The translations under genes were made by a program, and so were the position numbers. A model generated the notes under the pieces. That model was given only the letters and a program-made list of their open reading frames with translations. It did not search any database and was not told where the DNA came from. This document shows, piece after piece, positions 1-8,481 of a stretch of 64,000 bases of DNA (within the stretch, counting starts at the first letter, position 1; each line of letters starts with the position of its first letter). Source of the DNA: Hyphomicrobiales bacterium (lineage in GTDB: Bacteria; Pseudomonadota; Alphaproteobacteria; Rhizobiales; Rhizobiaceae); assembly GCA_002709005.1 (NCBI GenBank), contig PAPH01000012.1:16197-80196 (forward strand), given 5' to 3'.

Positions 1-1
1 C

Positions 2-514
2 GCCGCTCTCGACACTTATCTTCCGCATGCCCGTGAGTTCGGCCCCAACACCTCGCTGGCGCTGTTCGAGGCCCCCTCCGACATCTCCGCCATGCAAGAC
101 TATTTCGAGCGCTTCTGGTCGCTCCTCAAGGGTGTGGCAGACATCGACCGCAAGCCCTGGCCGTCGGAAATCCCGCAGGAGACAGACGCGCCGCTGTGGG
201 AGTTCTGCTACGCCGGCGAGCCGGTCTTCGTCGTCTGCACAACCCCGGCCCATGTGCTCAGGCAGAGCCGCCGATCCTCCACCTTCATGCTCACCTTCCA
301 GCCGCGCTGGGTTTTCGACCGCATTCTCGGCTCCGAGCGGGCGGCGTCGAAAAGCTTCTCGGTCGTGCGCGGACGGCTGTCGGCCTACGACTTCGTCGCC
401 CCCTCCCCGGTCCTCGGCAAATACGGCGCCGACGGCATCCGCGAGGCCGAGCAGTACTTCCTCGGCGACGCCAACGCACCGCTCTCCTGCCCCTTCCACA
501 AGCTCAAGGATTGA
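2..514 (+). CDS. YqcI/YcgG family protein, 5'-truncated by the window edge
   Basis: Reading in frame from base 2 gives 170 codons to a TGA at 512-514, with no start that looks like the true N-terminus, so the gene begins outside the window. The protein resembles the YqcI/YcgG family, soluble proteins of unknown function. The recognisable parts are the FCYAGEPVFVVCTTPAH stretch and the following block ending MLTFQPRWVFD. An internal ATG at 92 gives only a 140-residue C-terminal piece and has no convincing ribosome site. The next gene (cupin) starts 4 nt after the stop and a permease follows with an overlap, so the three plus-strand genes are probably one transcript. Family assignment is from residue pattern only; the function is not known. 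Confidence 0.75.
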   Translation, partial: AALDTYLPHAREFGPNTSLALFEAPSDISAMQDYFERFWSLLKGVADIDRKPWPSEIPQETDAPLWEFCYAGEPVFVVCTTPAHVLRQSRRSSTFMLTFQPRWVFDRILGSERAASKSFSVVRGRLSAYDFVAPSPVLGKYGADGIREAEQYFLGDANAPLSCPFHKLKD

Positions 515-518
515 TCCC

Positions 519-887
519 ATGACCGCACACATGTCCCACAAGACCACCGAAACCATCCAGTTCTCGGCATTGCCGGCGACCCCTCTCAGCGATGCGGCGG
601 GCCTGATCTCCAAAATGCTTCCCAAACAGGGCTGCGTCGAGGTCCAGCATGATCAACCAGGCAAGGAGCACGCCTGGCACACTCATCCGACGGACGAGAC
701 GCTGGTGATCCTGGAAGGATCCGTCCGCTTCTATTTCGAGGGCGGCGAGCGTATCTGCCGCTCGGGCGACGTCATCCATCTGCCGGCGTTCAAGCGCCAC
801 GGGTCGATCGCGCTGGACGATGGCTGCGTCTATCTGATCGCCATGGAACCCCACTCATTCGAGGACGCCAAGAATGTCGATGCTTGA
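519..887 (+). CDS. Small single-domain cupin protein
   Basis: The 122-residue protein is a single cupin barrel. The metal-binding motif 1 is visible as H54-x-H56-x3-E60, with H94 in motif 2, so a bound divalent metal is expected. No signal peptide or membrane segment is seen, so it is cytoplasmic. The ATG at 519 lies 4 nt after the preceding stop, with AAGGA at 505-509 as the likely ribosome site; an in-frame ATG at 531 is a weaker alternative. The 3' end overlaps the downstream permease by 14 nt, implying translational coupling. Small cupins of this kind can be isomerases, dioxygenases or ligand sensors, and the sequence does not separate these. The company of an amino-acid-type permease suggests a role with an imported small molecule. 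Confidence 0.85.
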   Translation: MTAHMSHKTTETIQFSALPATPLSDAAGLISKMLPKQGCVEVQHDQPGKEHAWHTHPTDETLVILEGSVRFYFEGGERICRSGDVIHLPAFKRHGSIALDDGCVYLIAMEPHSFEDAKNVDA

Positions 888-2145
888 GAAATCACTCGGC
901 CCGGTCTCGGGCACGGCGATGATGCTCAACACCGTTCTCGGTGTCGGCATCCTCACCCTCCCCGGGCTCGCGGCCGCCGCCGCCGGCCCTTCCGCGATAT
1001 GGACCTGGCTCGCCTGTGCTGCGGCCAACATCCCGCTTCTGGCGGTCTTCGCAATCCTCGCAAGCCGCTTTCCCGAGGCGGGAGGGGTCGCCCACATCGC
1101 CGGCCGCGCCTTCGGGCGCACAGCTTCGCTGGTCACCTCGTTCCTGTTTCTGGGCGCGGTGTTTCTGGGACTGCCTTCCATCGCGCTGACCGGCGGCAAC
1201 TATTTCGAAGCCGCCACCGGCGTGCCGGCGGGGCTGACGGCCGCCGTGCTCGTGGTGGTCGCGAGTGTTGCCAACCTTGCCGTCCCGCGGCTCGCCTCCA
1301 AGATCGGATCGCTCGCCGCCGGCGCGGGGATGATCTTTCTCTTCGTGCTCGTCGCGGTCTCCTTCGTCACCGTGTCGAGCGGGGAGACGGTCCCCGTGGC
1401 GCTCGGCACGGCCTGGCAGGCGGCGGAGTTCAAACCCGCCCTGGTCTTCGCCCCCTTCATGCTGGTCTTCTTCGCGTTCACCGGCTGGGAGGTGGCGCTT
1501 TCCACCACCGGGGAATTCTCCAACCCGGCGCGCGACGTACCCTTGGCAGTGGCGATATCCTTCGTCGTGGCGGTGGCCTTCTACGTGCTCTGCGCCGTGA
1601 CAGTGATCATGGCGGGACCGGCGGCGTTTACTGCCGCGCCCTTCGTCGAAATCCTCACGCCGGTCCTCGGCGAGGCGGCGGGCATGGTTATCTCGCTCGG
1701 CGTTCTCGTGCTGATCGCGGCGAACCTCTTCGCCGCCTTCTGGGCGGTCTCGCGCATGGTGATGTCGGTGGCCCGTGAGGGCGCCTTGCCGATCGCACTG
1801 GCGCAGACGCGCAACGGCGTGCCGGCACCGGCGATCATCGCCAATTGCGGGATCTTTCTCGCGGTGCTGTTCGCAGACAAGCTGGGCTTCGTCGATATCG
1901 GCTCACTGATAGCGAGCGCCGGGCAGAACTTCTTCCTGATCTACGGCATGTCCGCGCTGGCGCTCGTCAAGCTCGGCCGCACCGTGTTCGAGAGGGCGTT
2001 CGGCCTCGTGTCGCTTCTGATCGTGGCCGCGCTGGCGCTCTATGCGGGAGACGGGCTTCTCTATCCGGCCGTCCTCGTCGCCGCAGCCCTGCTGGTCCGG
2101 CGCGCCACTCATGCGCCGCTGGCGGAGGCCACGCCTGCGGAATAA
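874..2145 (+). CDS. APC superfamily amino-acid permease
   Basis: This 423-residue integral membrane protein has about 12 hydrophobic segments and begins with the APC hallmark: residues about 18-31 read LNTVLGVGILTLPG, the unwound first helix that binds the substrate amino group. A second conserved region (FTGWEVALSTTGEF) lies near residue 205. It resembles YjeH-like amino-acid transporters, which act in the inner membrane as proton-coupled carriers or exporters. It overlaps the cupin gene by 14 nt, so the two are almost certainly co-translated. Substrate cannot be deduced. The gene ends in a short Ala/Glu tail, followed by a 100-nt intergenic region holding the next gene's promoter. Confidence 0.9.
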   Translation: MSMLEKSLGPVSGTAMMLNTVLGVGILTLPGLAAAAAGPSAIWTWLACAAANIPLLAVFAILASRFPEAGGVAHIAGRAFGRTASLVTSFLFLGAVFLGLPSIALTGGNYFEAATGVPAGLTAAVLVVVASVANLAVPRLASKIGSLAAGAGMIFLFVLVAVSFVTVSSGETVPVALGTAWQAAEFKPALVFAPFMLVFFAFTGWEVALSTTGEFSNPARDVPLAVAISFVVAVAFYVLCAVTVIMAGPAAFTAAPFVEILTPVLGEAAGMVISLGVLVLIAANLFAAFWAVSRMVMSVAREGALPIALAQTRNGVPAPAIIANCGIFLAVLFADKLGFVDIGSLIASAGQNFFLIYGMSALALVKLGRTVFERAFGLVSLLIVAALALYAGDGLLYPAVLVAAALLVRRATHAPLAEATPAE

Positions 2146-2185
2146 CCGGCTCCTCCCGGGGCCTCCTCCCCGGCTCCGATTGCGT

Positions 2186-2213
2186 TTGACTATCTGGTTA
2201 TACCCAGTAATCT
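2186..2213 (+). promoter_or_regulatory. Promoter with embedded palindromic operator
   Basis: A TTGACT at 2186-2191 is followed after 16 nt by TAATCT at 2208-2213. The spacer is almost filled by the near-palindrome CTGGTTATACCCAG at 2194-2207. The same motif family appears at 15777-15788 and 22090-22101, so this is probably a repressor site for the secreted protein gene starting at 2246. The promoter boxes are modest matches; the symmetry of the operator is the stronger evidence. Confidence 0.5.
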
Positions 2214-2245
2214 GATGCAATCGGACCGGGGAGGAGGAACTCGCG

Positions 2246-2650
2246 ATGACACATCTGAAAACGCGGGCGGCGCTCGCGCTGCTCACCGCAGCTTTCGCCA
2301 TAGGCTGCGCCGGAATGGCAGCCGCCGGTGACCGCAAGACCGACCGCCGCTTCGTCGGCACGTGGGACGGGTTCACTGGCGTGCCGATATACACCAAGCT
2401 CGTCTTCGACGATGCCGGGAGGAAACTCACCTATTGCAACGTCCAAAGCTGCCGGAACGTCAATTGTTTCGACATGGCCTATACCGGCTCGCTGCAATCG
2501 AAGTTCGCCTACAAGGACGAACTGAGAAGCTGGAAGTTCGAATGGATCGACGAGAACCGGTTGCTCGGCGAATTCACCAACAATGAGGGCGAGACCGCCT
2601 TCGCCTGGTATGCACCCGAAGACACACCGCTTGAATCGCTGACGAAGTAA
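2246..2650 (+). CDS. Small secreted Cys-containing protein, unknown function
   Basis: The 134-residue product starts with a basic N-terminus and a hydrophobic stretch (about residues 8-26) ending in an A-x-A-type cleavage region, so it is probably exported to the periplasm. A Cys at about residue 21 sits within the hydrophobic core but lacks a good lipobox. The mature part has three closely spaced cysteines (YCNVQSCRNVNC), then an aromatic-rich region ending near the C-terminus, and could be a small beta-barrel. A strong GGGGAGGAGG ribosome site precedes the ATG. I do not recognise the family. Its promoter carries an operator shared with two distant catabolic promoters, which hints that it is induced with them. 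Confidence 0.7.
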   Translation: MTHLKTRAALALLTAAFAIGCAGMAAAGDRKTDRRFVGTWDGFTGVPIYTKLVFDDAGRKLTYCNVQSCRNVNCFDMAYTGSLQSKFAYKDELRSWKFEWIDENRLLGEFTNNEGETAFAWYAPEDTPLESLTK

Positions 2651-2666
2651 ATCTCACGACGAGAAA

Positions 2667-2686
2667 GGGGCGCATCGCGGCGCCCC
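2667..2686. terminator. Hairpin between convergent genes
   Basis: GGGGCGC (2667-2673) pairs with GCGCCCC (2680-2686) around a 6-nt loop, between the stop of the secreted protein gene and the stop of the helicase gene. The minus-strand side is followed by TTTC, so it probably terminates the helicase transcript better than the plus-strand one. Confidence 0.55.
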
Positions 2687-2693
2687 TGTGTGC

Positions 2694-4544
2694 TCAGTCG
2701 AATTTCTTCGGCTTCTTCTTCCAGTCGGGCTTGCCGCCCTTGCCCGCCGGTTTGCCGCCGGGCTTGTCCGCGAATTTCTTGCTTGGCTTGCCTTCCGGCT
2801 TGGCGTTGAAGCCTCTGCGCTCACCATCCTTGTTGAACGGCTTCTTCTTCCAGTCCGGCTTCTTGCCCGCATTGTCGGGGTTGTCCCGCTTCGGCGGAGC
2901 AGAAAGATCGGGCGTACCGTCGAGCTTCGTCACCCTGAGGCTGCCCTCGATCGTCATCTGCGGGCCGAGCGCTGCCATGAAGCCGTCGACGGAACTCGCG
3001 TGGATCTCCACGAAGGTTTCGACCTGCTGCATCCGGATCGCGCCGATATCCCGCTTCGAGATGTTGCCATGGCGGCACAGCATCGGGATCAGCCAGCGCG
3101 GTTCGGCATTCTGCTTGCGCCCGACCGACAGCGAGAACCAGATGCTCTCCTCGAAATCCTCACGCGCCCGCGGCGGCTTGCTCTCGAACGTGCTCTCGCG
3201 ACGCTCGCGCGGCCCCTTTTGCGGAGTCACCGGCACGTCCTGAATGTCCTCCGGAGCGAAACGCGTGGCGCGGAACTGGCGGATGTAGGCCGCCGCGATC
3301 TGTTCCGCACCATGCTTTTCAATGAGGGAGGCAACCATTTCGCTCTCACTCTCGTCGACAGGCACACCAAGCTGCGCGTCATCGAGAAGCCGTTCGTCGT
3401 CGCGCTTGAGGATCGATTCAGCCGAAGGCGGATTGGCCCATTCGGCCTTGATGCCGGCATTGCTCAACAGCCGTTCGGCCTTGCGCCGCGCGCCCATCGG
3501 CACGATCAGCGCGGAGACCCCCTTGCGCCCGGCGCGACCGGTGCGGCCGCTGCGGTGCTTGAGCGTTTCGGCATTCGTCGGCAGATCGGCATGCACCACG
3601 AGTTCGAGGCTTGGCAGGTCGATACCGCGCGCCGCCACGTCGGTGGCGATGCAGACCCGCGCCCGTCCGTCGCGCATGGCTTGCAGCGCATGGCTGCGCT
3701 CGTTCTGGGTCAGTTCGCCCGACAGCGAGACCGCCGGAAAGCCGCGATTGGAAAACCGCGCCGTCAGATGCGCCACCGCCGCACGCGTCGAGCAGAACAC
3801 GATCGCGGTTTCGGCGTCGTAGTAGCGCAGCGTGTTGAGGATCGCGTTCTCGCGGTCCGGATTGGCGCAGAGAAGCGCGCGATACTCGATATCGCTGTGC
3901 TGCTTTTCGTCCGACGCCGTCGTTATCCTGAGCGCGTCGCGCTGGTAGTTCTTCGCAAGTCCGGCGATGCCCTTCGGCACGGTCGCCGAGAACATCAGTG
4001 TCCGCCGTTCGTCGGGCGAGGCTTCGAGGATGAATTCAAGATCCTCGCGGAAACCGAGATCGAGCATCTCGTCGGCCTCGTCGAGCACGACGGCGCGCAG
4101 ATTGCTCAGATCGAGATTGTCGCGGCTGATATGGTCGCGCAGGCGGCCCGGCGTGCCGACCACGATATGGCTGCCCCGCTCAAGCGCCCGGCGCTCGTTG
4201 CGCACGTCCATGCCGCCGACGCAGGTGGCGATCACCGCGCCCGCCTCGCCATAGAGCCATTCAAGTTCGCGCGCCACCTGCATGGCGAGCTCGCGGGTCG
4301 GCGCGATCGCCAAGGCCAGCGGCGCCTCGGGACGACCGAAGCGGTCCTCGCCCCCCAGAATGTCGGGCGCGACGGCAAGACCGAAGGCCACCGTCTTGCC
4401 GGAACCGGTGCGGGCGGAGACCAGCGCGTCGCGGCCGGCGAACTCCTCGGCGAGAACCGCTTCTTGGACGGGAGTCAGTGTTTCATAGCCGCGCTTGTCG
4501 AGCGCGCTGGCGAGCGGCGTTGCCACGCCTTTGGGAAGTGTCAT
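2694..4544 (-). CDS. DEAD-box ATP-dependent RNA helicase with C-terminal RNA-binding domain
   Basis: The 616-residue protein has the full DEAD-box core: Q motif near residues 18-28, Walker A ARTGSGKT (44-51), PTREL (82-86), TPGR (131-134), the DEAD box itself (155-158), SAT in the LMFSATVPKG segment, and motif VI HRSGRTGRAG. After the two RecA domains there is a region resembling the DbpA/CsdA RNA-binding domain (about 455-545), then a Lys/Gly/Pro-rich basic tail (PDWKKKP repeats). This arrangement matches CsdA/DeaD-type helicases that unwind structured RNA in ribosome assembly, cold adaptation and mRNA decay. I chose the ATG at 4544 because family homology starts there; a longer in-frame extension to 4697 has no such support. 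It is monocistronic. Confidence 0.93.
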   Translation of the reverse strand: MTLPKGVATPLASALDKRGYETLTPVQEAVLAEEFAGRDALVSARTGSGKTVAFGLAVAPDILGGEDRFGRPEAPLALAIAPTRELAMQVARELEWLYGEAGAVIATCVGGMDVRNERRALERGSHIVVGTPGRLRDHISRDNLDLSNLRAVVLDEADEMLDLGFREDLEFILEASPDERRTLMFSATVPKGIAGLAKNYQRDALRITTASDEKQHSDIEYRALLCANPDRENAILNTLRYYDAETAIVFCSTRAAVAHLTARFSNRGFPAVSLSGELTQNERSHALQAMRDGRARVCIATDVAARGIDLPSLELVVHADLPTNAETLKHRSGRTGRAGRKGVSALIVPMGARRKAERLLSNAGIKAEWANPPSAESILKRDDERLLDDAQLGVPVDESESEMVASLIEKHGAEQIAAAYIRQFRATRFAPEDIQDVPVTPQKGPRERRESTFESKPPRAREDFEESIWFSLSVGRKQNAEPRWLIPMLCRHGNISKRDIGAIRMQQVETFVEIHASSVDGFMAALGPQMTIEGSLRVTKLDGTPDLSAPPKRDNPDNAGKKPDWKKKPFNKDGERRGFNAKPEGKPSKKFADKPGGKPAGKGGKPDWKKKPKKFD

Positions 4545-4693
4545 CGATTGTCTTTCGGAATTGGCCGTCTCAGCGCGTTTCCCGCGCGGCGGCGTCATAT
4601 CTTGCGCCGCTTCTAGTCCCGAAAGCCCGGAATGTACAGCGCCCCGCGCTTCGTACTCGATCACATGGTTTATCCGCACCGCAAGCAGCTTGA

Positions 4694-4729
4694 ACAAAAA
4701 CGCCGGGACGCGGATGTGTCGCGTCCCGG
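4694..4729 (-). terminator. Rho-independent terminator of the long sugar operon
   Basis: On the minus strand a perfect 10-bp stem (CCGGGACGCG at 4703-4712 with CGCGTCCCGG at 4720-4729, 7-nt loop) is followed directly by a run of five T. It lies 37 nt past the stop of the aldehyde dehydrogenase gene and closes the operon that starts at about 15.65 kb. Confidence 0.85.
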
Positions 4730-4766
4730 TGTCCTTCTGTTTCAGCCCCCGCCAATAGGGCGGATA

Positions 4767-6188
4767 TCAGGCCCAGCCGGCGGTGGATTTGACTTCCAGA
4801 TAGTCGTGCAGGCCCCATTCGCCATGCTCACGGCCGTTGCCGGATTGCTTGTAGCCGCCGAAGGGTGCGCGCGGGTCCCAGGCCGCGTCGTTGATCCAGA
4901 TCGAACCGACGCGCAACTGGCGGGCGATCTTGCGCGCCTTGTCCTTGTCGTTGGTCTGGATGTAGCCCGACAACCCGTAGATCGTGTCGTTGGCGATCCG
5001 CACCGCATCCTCTTCGCTCTCGTAGGGGATGAGCGCTATTACCGGCCCGAAGATTTCCTCGCGCTCGATGGTCATGCCCGGCGTGACGTCGGCAAAGACG
5101 GTCGGCTTGACGTAAAAGCCCTTGTCGAGACCGTCCGGCAGACCGGTACCACCGGTGACCAGTGTGGCACCCTCGTCGATACCGGACTGAATCAGTGCCT
5201 GGATGCGGTCGAACTGCAGCTTGTTGACCACCGGCCCGAGCTTGACGTCGCTCATCGGATCACCGACCGAATGGGCGTCGGCCGCCTCCCTGGCATAGCG
5301 CTTGGCCTCTTCCATCCTCTCCGCAGGCACCAGCATGCGCGCTGGCGCACGGCAGGCCTGGCCGCAATTGACGTAGCAGGCGTCGACCCCGTCCTTGACC
5401 GCCTTTTCGAGATCGGCGTCGCGCAGGATGATGTTGGCCGACTTGCCGCCGAGTTCCTGCGCCACGCGCTTGACCGTCTCGGCCGCCGAACGTGCAACCG
5501 CGATACCGGCGCGCGTCGAGCCGGTGATCGACACCATGTCGACATCCGGATGGCGCGAGAGGAATTCGCCCGCGCTCGGACCATGCCCCGTGATGTGATT
5601 GTAGACACCCGTCGGGAAACCGGCCTCGTCGATCAGTTCGGCGAACAGAAGCGACGACAGCGGCGAGAATTCCGACGGCTTGGCGACCATCGTGCAGCCG
5701 GCAGCCAGCGCCGGCGCCGCCTTGACCACGAGCTGGTTCATCGGCCAGTTCCAGGGCGTGATCAGCGCGCAGACGCCGACCGGTTCGAGCGAGATCAGCG
5801 TGTTGCCGCGCACATCCTCGAATTCGAGCCGTTCCAGCGCATCGATTGCCGCTTCCAGATGCGCCTGCCCGACCCAGGCCTGAGCCGCCTTGGAGAAATC
5901 GAGCGTCGTTCCCATCTCGCGGGTCATCAGTTCGGCAATGTCGTCGTAGCGCTCATTATAGAGTTCCAGGAGCCGGCGGAGCAGCTTGAGACGTTCGTCC
6001 TTGCTCGTCATCTGCCAGTCGTCGAACGCCGCCTTGGCCGCGGCGACCGCCGCGTTGACGTCTGCCTCGTTCGCCATCGGGATCGAGGCGATCACGCTCT
6101 CGTCCGCGGGGTTGATCAGCTCGTGAACGTCCCTGCCCTGCGGCGCGACCCATTTTCCGTTGATGTAGAACTTGTCGATATGTTTCAT
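4767..6188 (-). CDS. NAD(P)-dependent aldehyde dehydrogenase
   Basis: This 473-residue protein belongs to the aldehyde dehydrogenase superfamily. Catalytic residues are all present: N147 in PWNWP, general base E245 in AQELGGKS, and nucleophile C279 in NCGQACRAP. It would oxidise an aldehyde to the acid with NAD(P)+ in the cytoplasm. The ATG at 6188 follows GGAGCC at a good distance; an upstream extension to 6302 has no support. It is the last gene of the minus-strand operon and is followed by a strong terminator. In context it probably oxidises the aldehyde released by the operon's class II aldolase or made by the flavin monooxygenase; that pairing is inference. Substrate unknown. Confidence 0.93.
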   Translation of the reverse strand: MKHIDKFYINGKWVAPQGRDVHELINPADESVIASIPMANEADVNAAVAAAKAAFDDWQMTSKDERLKLLRRLLELYNERYDDIAELMTREMGTTLDFSKAAQAWVGQAHLEAAIDALERLEFEDVRGNTLISLEPVGVCALITPWNWPMNQLVVKAAPALAAGCTMVAKPSEFSPLSSLLFAELIDEAGFPTGVYNHITGHGPSAGEFLSRHPDVDMVSITGSTRAGIAVARSAAETVKRVAQELGGKSANIILRDADLEKAVKDGVDACYVNCGQACRAPARMLVPAERMEEAKRYAREAADAHSVGDPMSDVKLGPVVNKLQFDRIQALIQSGIDEGATLVTGGTGLPDGLDKGFYVKPTVFADVTPGMTIEREEIFGPVIALIPYESEEDAVRIANDTIYGLSGYIQTNDKDKARKIARQLRVGSIWINDAAWDPRAPFGGYKQSGNGREHGEWGLHDYLEVKSTAGWA

Positions 6189-6237
6189 GATCTGGCTCCC
6201 TGTTGTTCGCCGTCTTGGCCCGGCTCGCGGACCACTT

Positions 6238-7686
6238 TCAGTTCGTGTGGAGATCCTTGCGTCCGAAGCGTTTGGCATCGGCGCGGACCTGCGCCTCCGC
6301 ACCCGGCAGCGGCTCCGGTCCGACCAGCCGGAAGCTGACCGTCGTCACGGCGTTTTCCGCCAGGATGTGGGCGAGTTCGCTATCCACCCGGCCCTCCGGA
6401 TCGCAGCCGGCGAGCCGCGCGAAGTGGATGGTCTGGATATGCTGGTATATGTCCTTGCCAACCGACCGGCGGCAGGCTTCGAGCGCGTCCTCGAGTTCGG
6501 CCTCGCTGCGCGCCGGAATGGCCCCGCCCCAGGTGTAGGCGAGATAGCGCGCCTGCAGTTCCAGACACGGAAGATAGGGCCCGATCTGCCCCCAGAGCCC
6601 GATGAAGGCGAGACCCGGAGTTCTCGGGTTGAAGGTGTGATCGGCAAGCGTGATGGATTTCGCTGTCAGTTCAAGCGATTCCGCCAGCTCCTTCGACAGG
6701 AACGGCAGGTTGAGGTGATAGCCGGTGCCGAAGATGATGCCGTCGAAATCGGCGGTGCTGCCGTCGGTGAAATGGACCGTCCGTCCTTCGATACGCTCCG
6801 GCCAAGGATAGCAGCTGATCCTGTCCTCGGCGACGAGATTGAGGAAATTCTGGCTGCCGGTGGTTCCGGCGATCCGCACGTCCGCGTCCGGTTCCGGCGC
6901 GCCGAACCAGGCCGGGTTGCCGCCATATTGCAGCACGAAGTCCTTGGTGGCCTTCGCCCAGTCTTCGGAACTCGCCGTCTCCTGCCAGAGCGCGCCGGCG
7001 CGGGTGAAACCGTAGCTCTCCACCGGCGTTCCGGCGATCAGCTTCGGCATCACGTATCGCTGGCGCCGCATGGTGGTCGCGACCGACTTCGCGCCGAGCA
7101 TGGCGAGATCCTGCGCGATCTCAAGCGAGGAGATGTTGCCGCCGGCGACAAGCACCCGCTTGCCACGATAGAGTTCGGGATCCTTGTAGTCGAAGGCATG
7201 GATCGCGCCGAGTTCGCCCGAGAAGCTATCGAGGCCCGGAACCTGCGGTATGGCCGGATTGTTGTAGGCCCCGCTCGCCACCACCACACGCGCAAAGCGC
7301 TCCGTCCGGTTCCGCCCGTCATGCTCGATGGTGAGCGTGTAGCCGTCGCCATCACGCTTGAGCCCCGTGACCCCCGTGTTCAGTTCGATTTTGTCGTCGA
7401 GCCCGAACTTCGTCGCAAAGGCACGCAGATAGTCCCCCACCTGCTGGTTGCGCGGAAAGATCTTGGTGCCTTCCGGATAGTCGAGATCGGAGAAGCGCGT
7501 GACCATGCGCGCCGTGTTCGTCCGCATCAGCGGCCAGACGCCGGACGAGGGATTGGTGTATTCCCACTGCCCGCCCGGCTTGTCGTGCGCTTCGAAAAGT
7601 GTCGGCTCGAAGCCCTGGCCAATGAGATAGCGTGCGGCGACGAGCCCGCCCGGCCCGGCGCCGATAATGGCGACCTTCTTGTCCAC
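6238..7686 (-). CDS. Flavin-containing monooxygenase (FMO-type)
   Basis: The 482-residue protein has an N-terminal FAD-binding GAGPGG (residues 9-14), an FMO-like identifying segment FSGELGAIHAFDY, a second nucleotide-binding motif for NADPH (VLVAGGNISSLE), and the FGTGY motif typical of class B flavoprotein monooxygenases. These enzymes add one oxygen atom to N, S or carbonyl carbon of small substrates using NADPH. Its place between an SDR (32-nt gap) and an aldehyde dehydrogenase (49-nt gap) inside a ribose-type sugar operon is unusual and suggests that the imported compound carries a soft heteroatom or a ketone that must be oxygenated. A Baeyer-Villiger role cannot be excluded. Substrate not determinable here. 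Confidence 0.88.
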   Translation of the reverse strand: MDKKVAIIGAGPGGLVAARYLIGQGFEPTLFEAHDKPGGQWEYTNPSSGVWPLMRTNTARMVTRFSDLDYPEGTKIFPRNQQVGDYLRAFATKFGLDDKIELNTGVTGLKRDGDGYTLTIEHDGRNRTERFARVVVASGAYNNPAIPQVPGLDSFSGELGAIHAFDYKDPELYRGKRVLVAGGNISSLEIAQDLAMLGAKSVATTMRRQRYVMPKLIAGTPVESYGFTRAGALWQETASSEDWAKATKDFVLQYGGNPAWFGAPEPDADVRIAGTTGSQNFLNLVAEDRISCYPWPERIEGRTVHFTDGSTADFDGIIFGTGYHLNLPFLSKELAESLELTAKSITLADHTFNPRTPGLAFIGLWGQIGPYLPCLELQARYLAYTWGGAIPARSEAELEDALEACRRSVGKDIYQHIQTIHFARLAGCDPEGRVDSELAHILAENAVTTVSFRLVGPEPLPGAEAQVRADAKRFGRKDLHTN

Positions 7687-7718
7687 GAGTTTATCCTCCC
7701 CGGATCTCGCGTTCCTGC

Positions 7719-8477
7719 TTAGTGGAAGTAGATGCCTCCGCAGACGTTGAGCGCCTGTCCGGTGACGAAGCTCGACAGGTCGGAGGCGAAGAAGACGGCC
7801 GGACCGACGATGTCCTTCGGGTCACCCAGCCGCTTGAGCGCGGTGACGTTCGTCCAGTGATCCATCGCTTCCTGCGAGCCGAGATTGTTCTTGCCCATCT
7901 CGGTCAGGATGATGCCGGGGCAGATCGCGTTCACCGTGATGCCGTCCATGCCGACTTCCTGCGAATAGACCCGCGTCAGCGTGATGGCCGTCGCCTTGGT
8001 GGCCGCGTAATGGCCCTGCGTCGGCACGCCCTGGCGGCCGGCGATCGAGGCAATGTTGATGATGCGACCCGCCTTGCGCGCCCGCATCTGCGGCAACACC
8101 GCATTGGTCACCAGAAGCACGCCCTTGGCGTTGACGTCGAAATGGGCGTCCCAGTCGGCTTCCGATAGGTTTTCAAGCGTGGTCGGCTTGAGGATGCCGG
8201 CATTGTTGACGAGCACATCGATGCCGCCAGATTTCTCGGTGGCGTCCGCCACCACCTTTTCGATTGCCCCCTTGTCGGTGACGTCGAGATCGTAGCTCCA
8301 GCATTTCCGACCGGTCGCCTCGACATCCGACTTCACCTTAGCGAGCGAATCCGCTTCGCGCGCCAGATCGCAGATGATCACGTTGGCGCCATGCTCGGCG
8401 AGCCCCACGGCCAGCGCTGCGCCGATGCCGCGGCTCGCGCCGGTTACGAATGCGGTTTTTCCGTTGAGTTCAGTCAT
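7719..8477 (-). CDS. Short-chain dehydrogenase/reductase
   Basis: A classical SDR of 252 residues. The cofactor motif TGxxxGxG is at residues 12-19, NNAG follows at 91-94, and the catalytic triad is S144-Y157-K161. Such enzymes interconvert an alcohol and a ketone using NAD(P)H in the cytoplasm. D37 after the second strand suggests NAD(H) preference. It starts 4 nt after the kinase gene's stop, so it belongs to the operon that runs from about 15.65 kb to 4.77 kb. It is the second SDR in this operon; the two probably act at different carbons or different steps. The polyol or sugar substrate is unknown. Confidence 0.93.
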   Translation of the reverse strand: MTELNGKTAFVTGASRGIGAALAVGLAEHGANVIICDLAREADSLAKVKSDVEATGRKCWSYDLDVTDKGAIEKVVADATEKSGGIDVLVNNAGILKPTTLENLSEADWDAHFDVNAKGVLLVTNAVLPQMRARKAGRIINIASIAGRQGVPTQGHYAATKATAITLTRVYSQEVGMDGITVNAICPGIILTEMGKNNLGSQEAMDHWTNVTALKRLGDPKDIVGPAVFFASDLSSFVTGQALNVCGGIYFH

Positions 8478-8481
8478 GGTC

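Noticed and set aside
2688..4616. Long plus-strand frame of 642 codons opposite the helicase gene
   Set aside because: It is antisense to a clear DEAD-box helicase, has no recognisable domain or ribosome site, and its Arg/Ala-rich composition is typical of shadow frames in high-GC DNA.
4632..7722. Two long plus-strand frames opposite the aldehyde dehydrogenase and FMO genes
   Set aside because: Same antisense shadow pattern; the minus-strand enzymes have intact motifs and starts.
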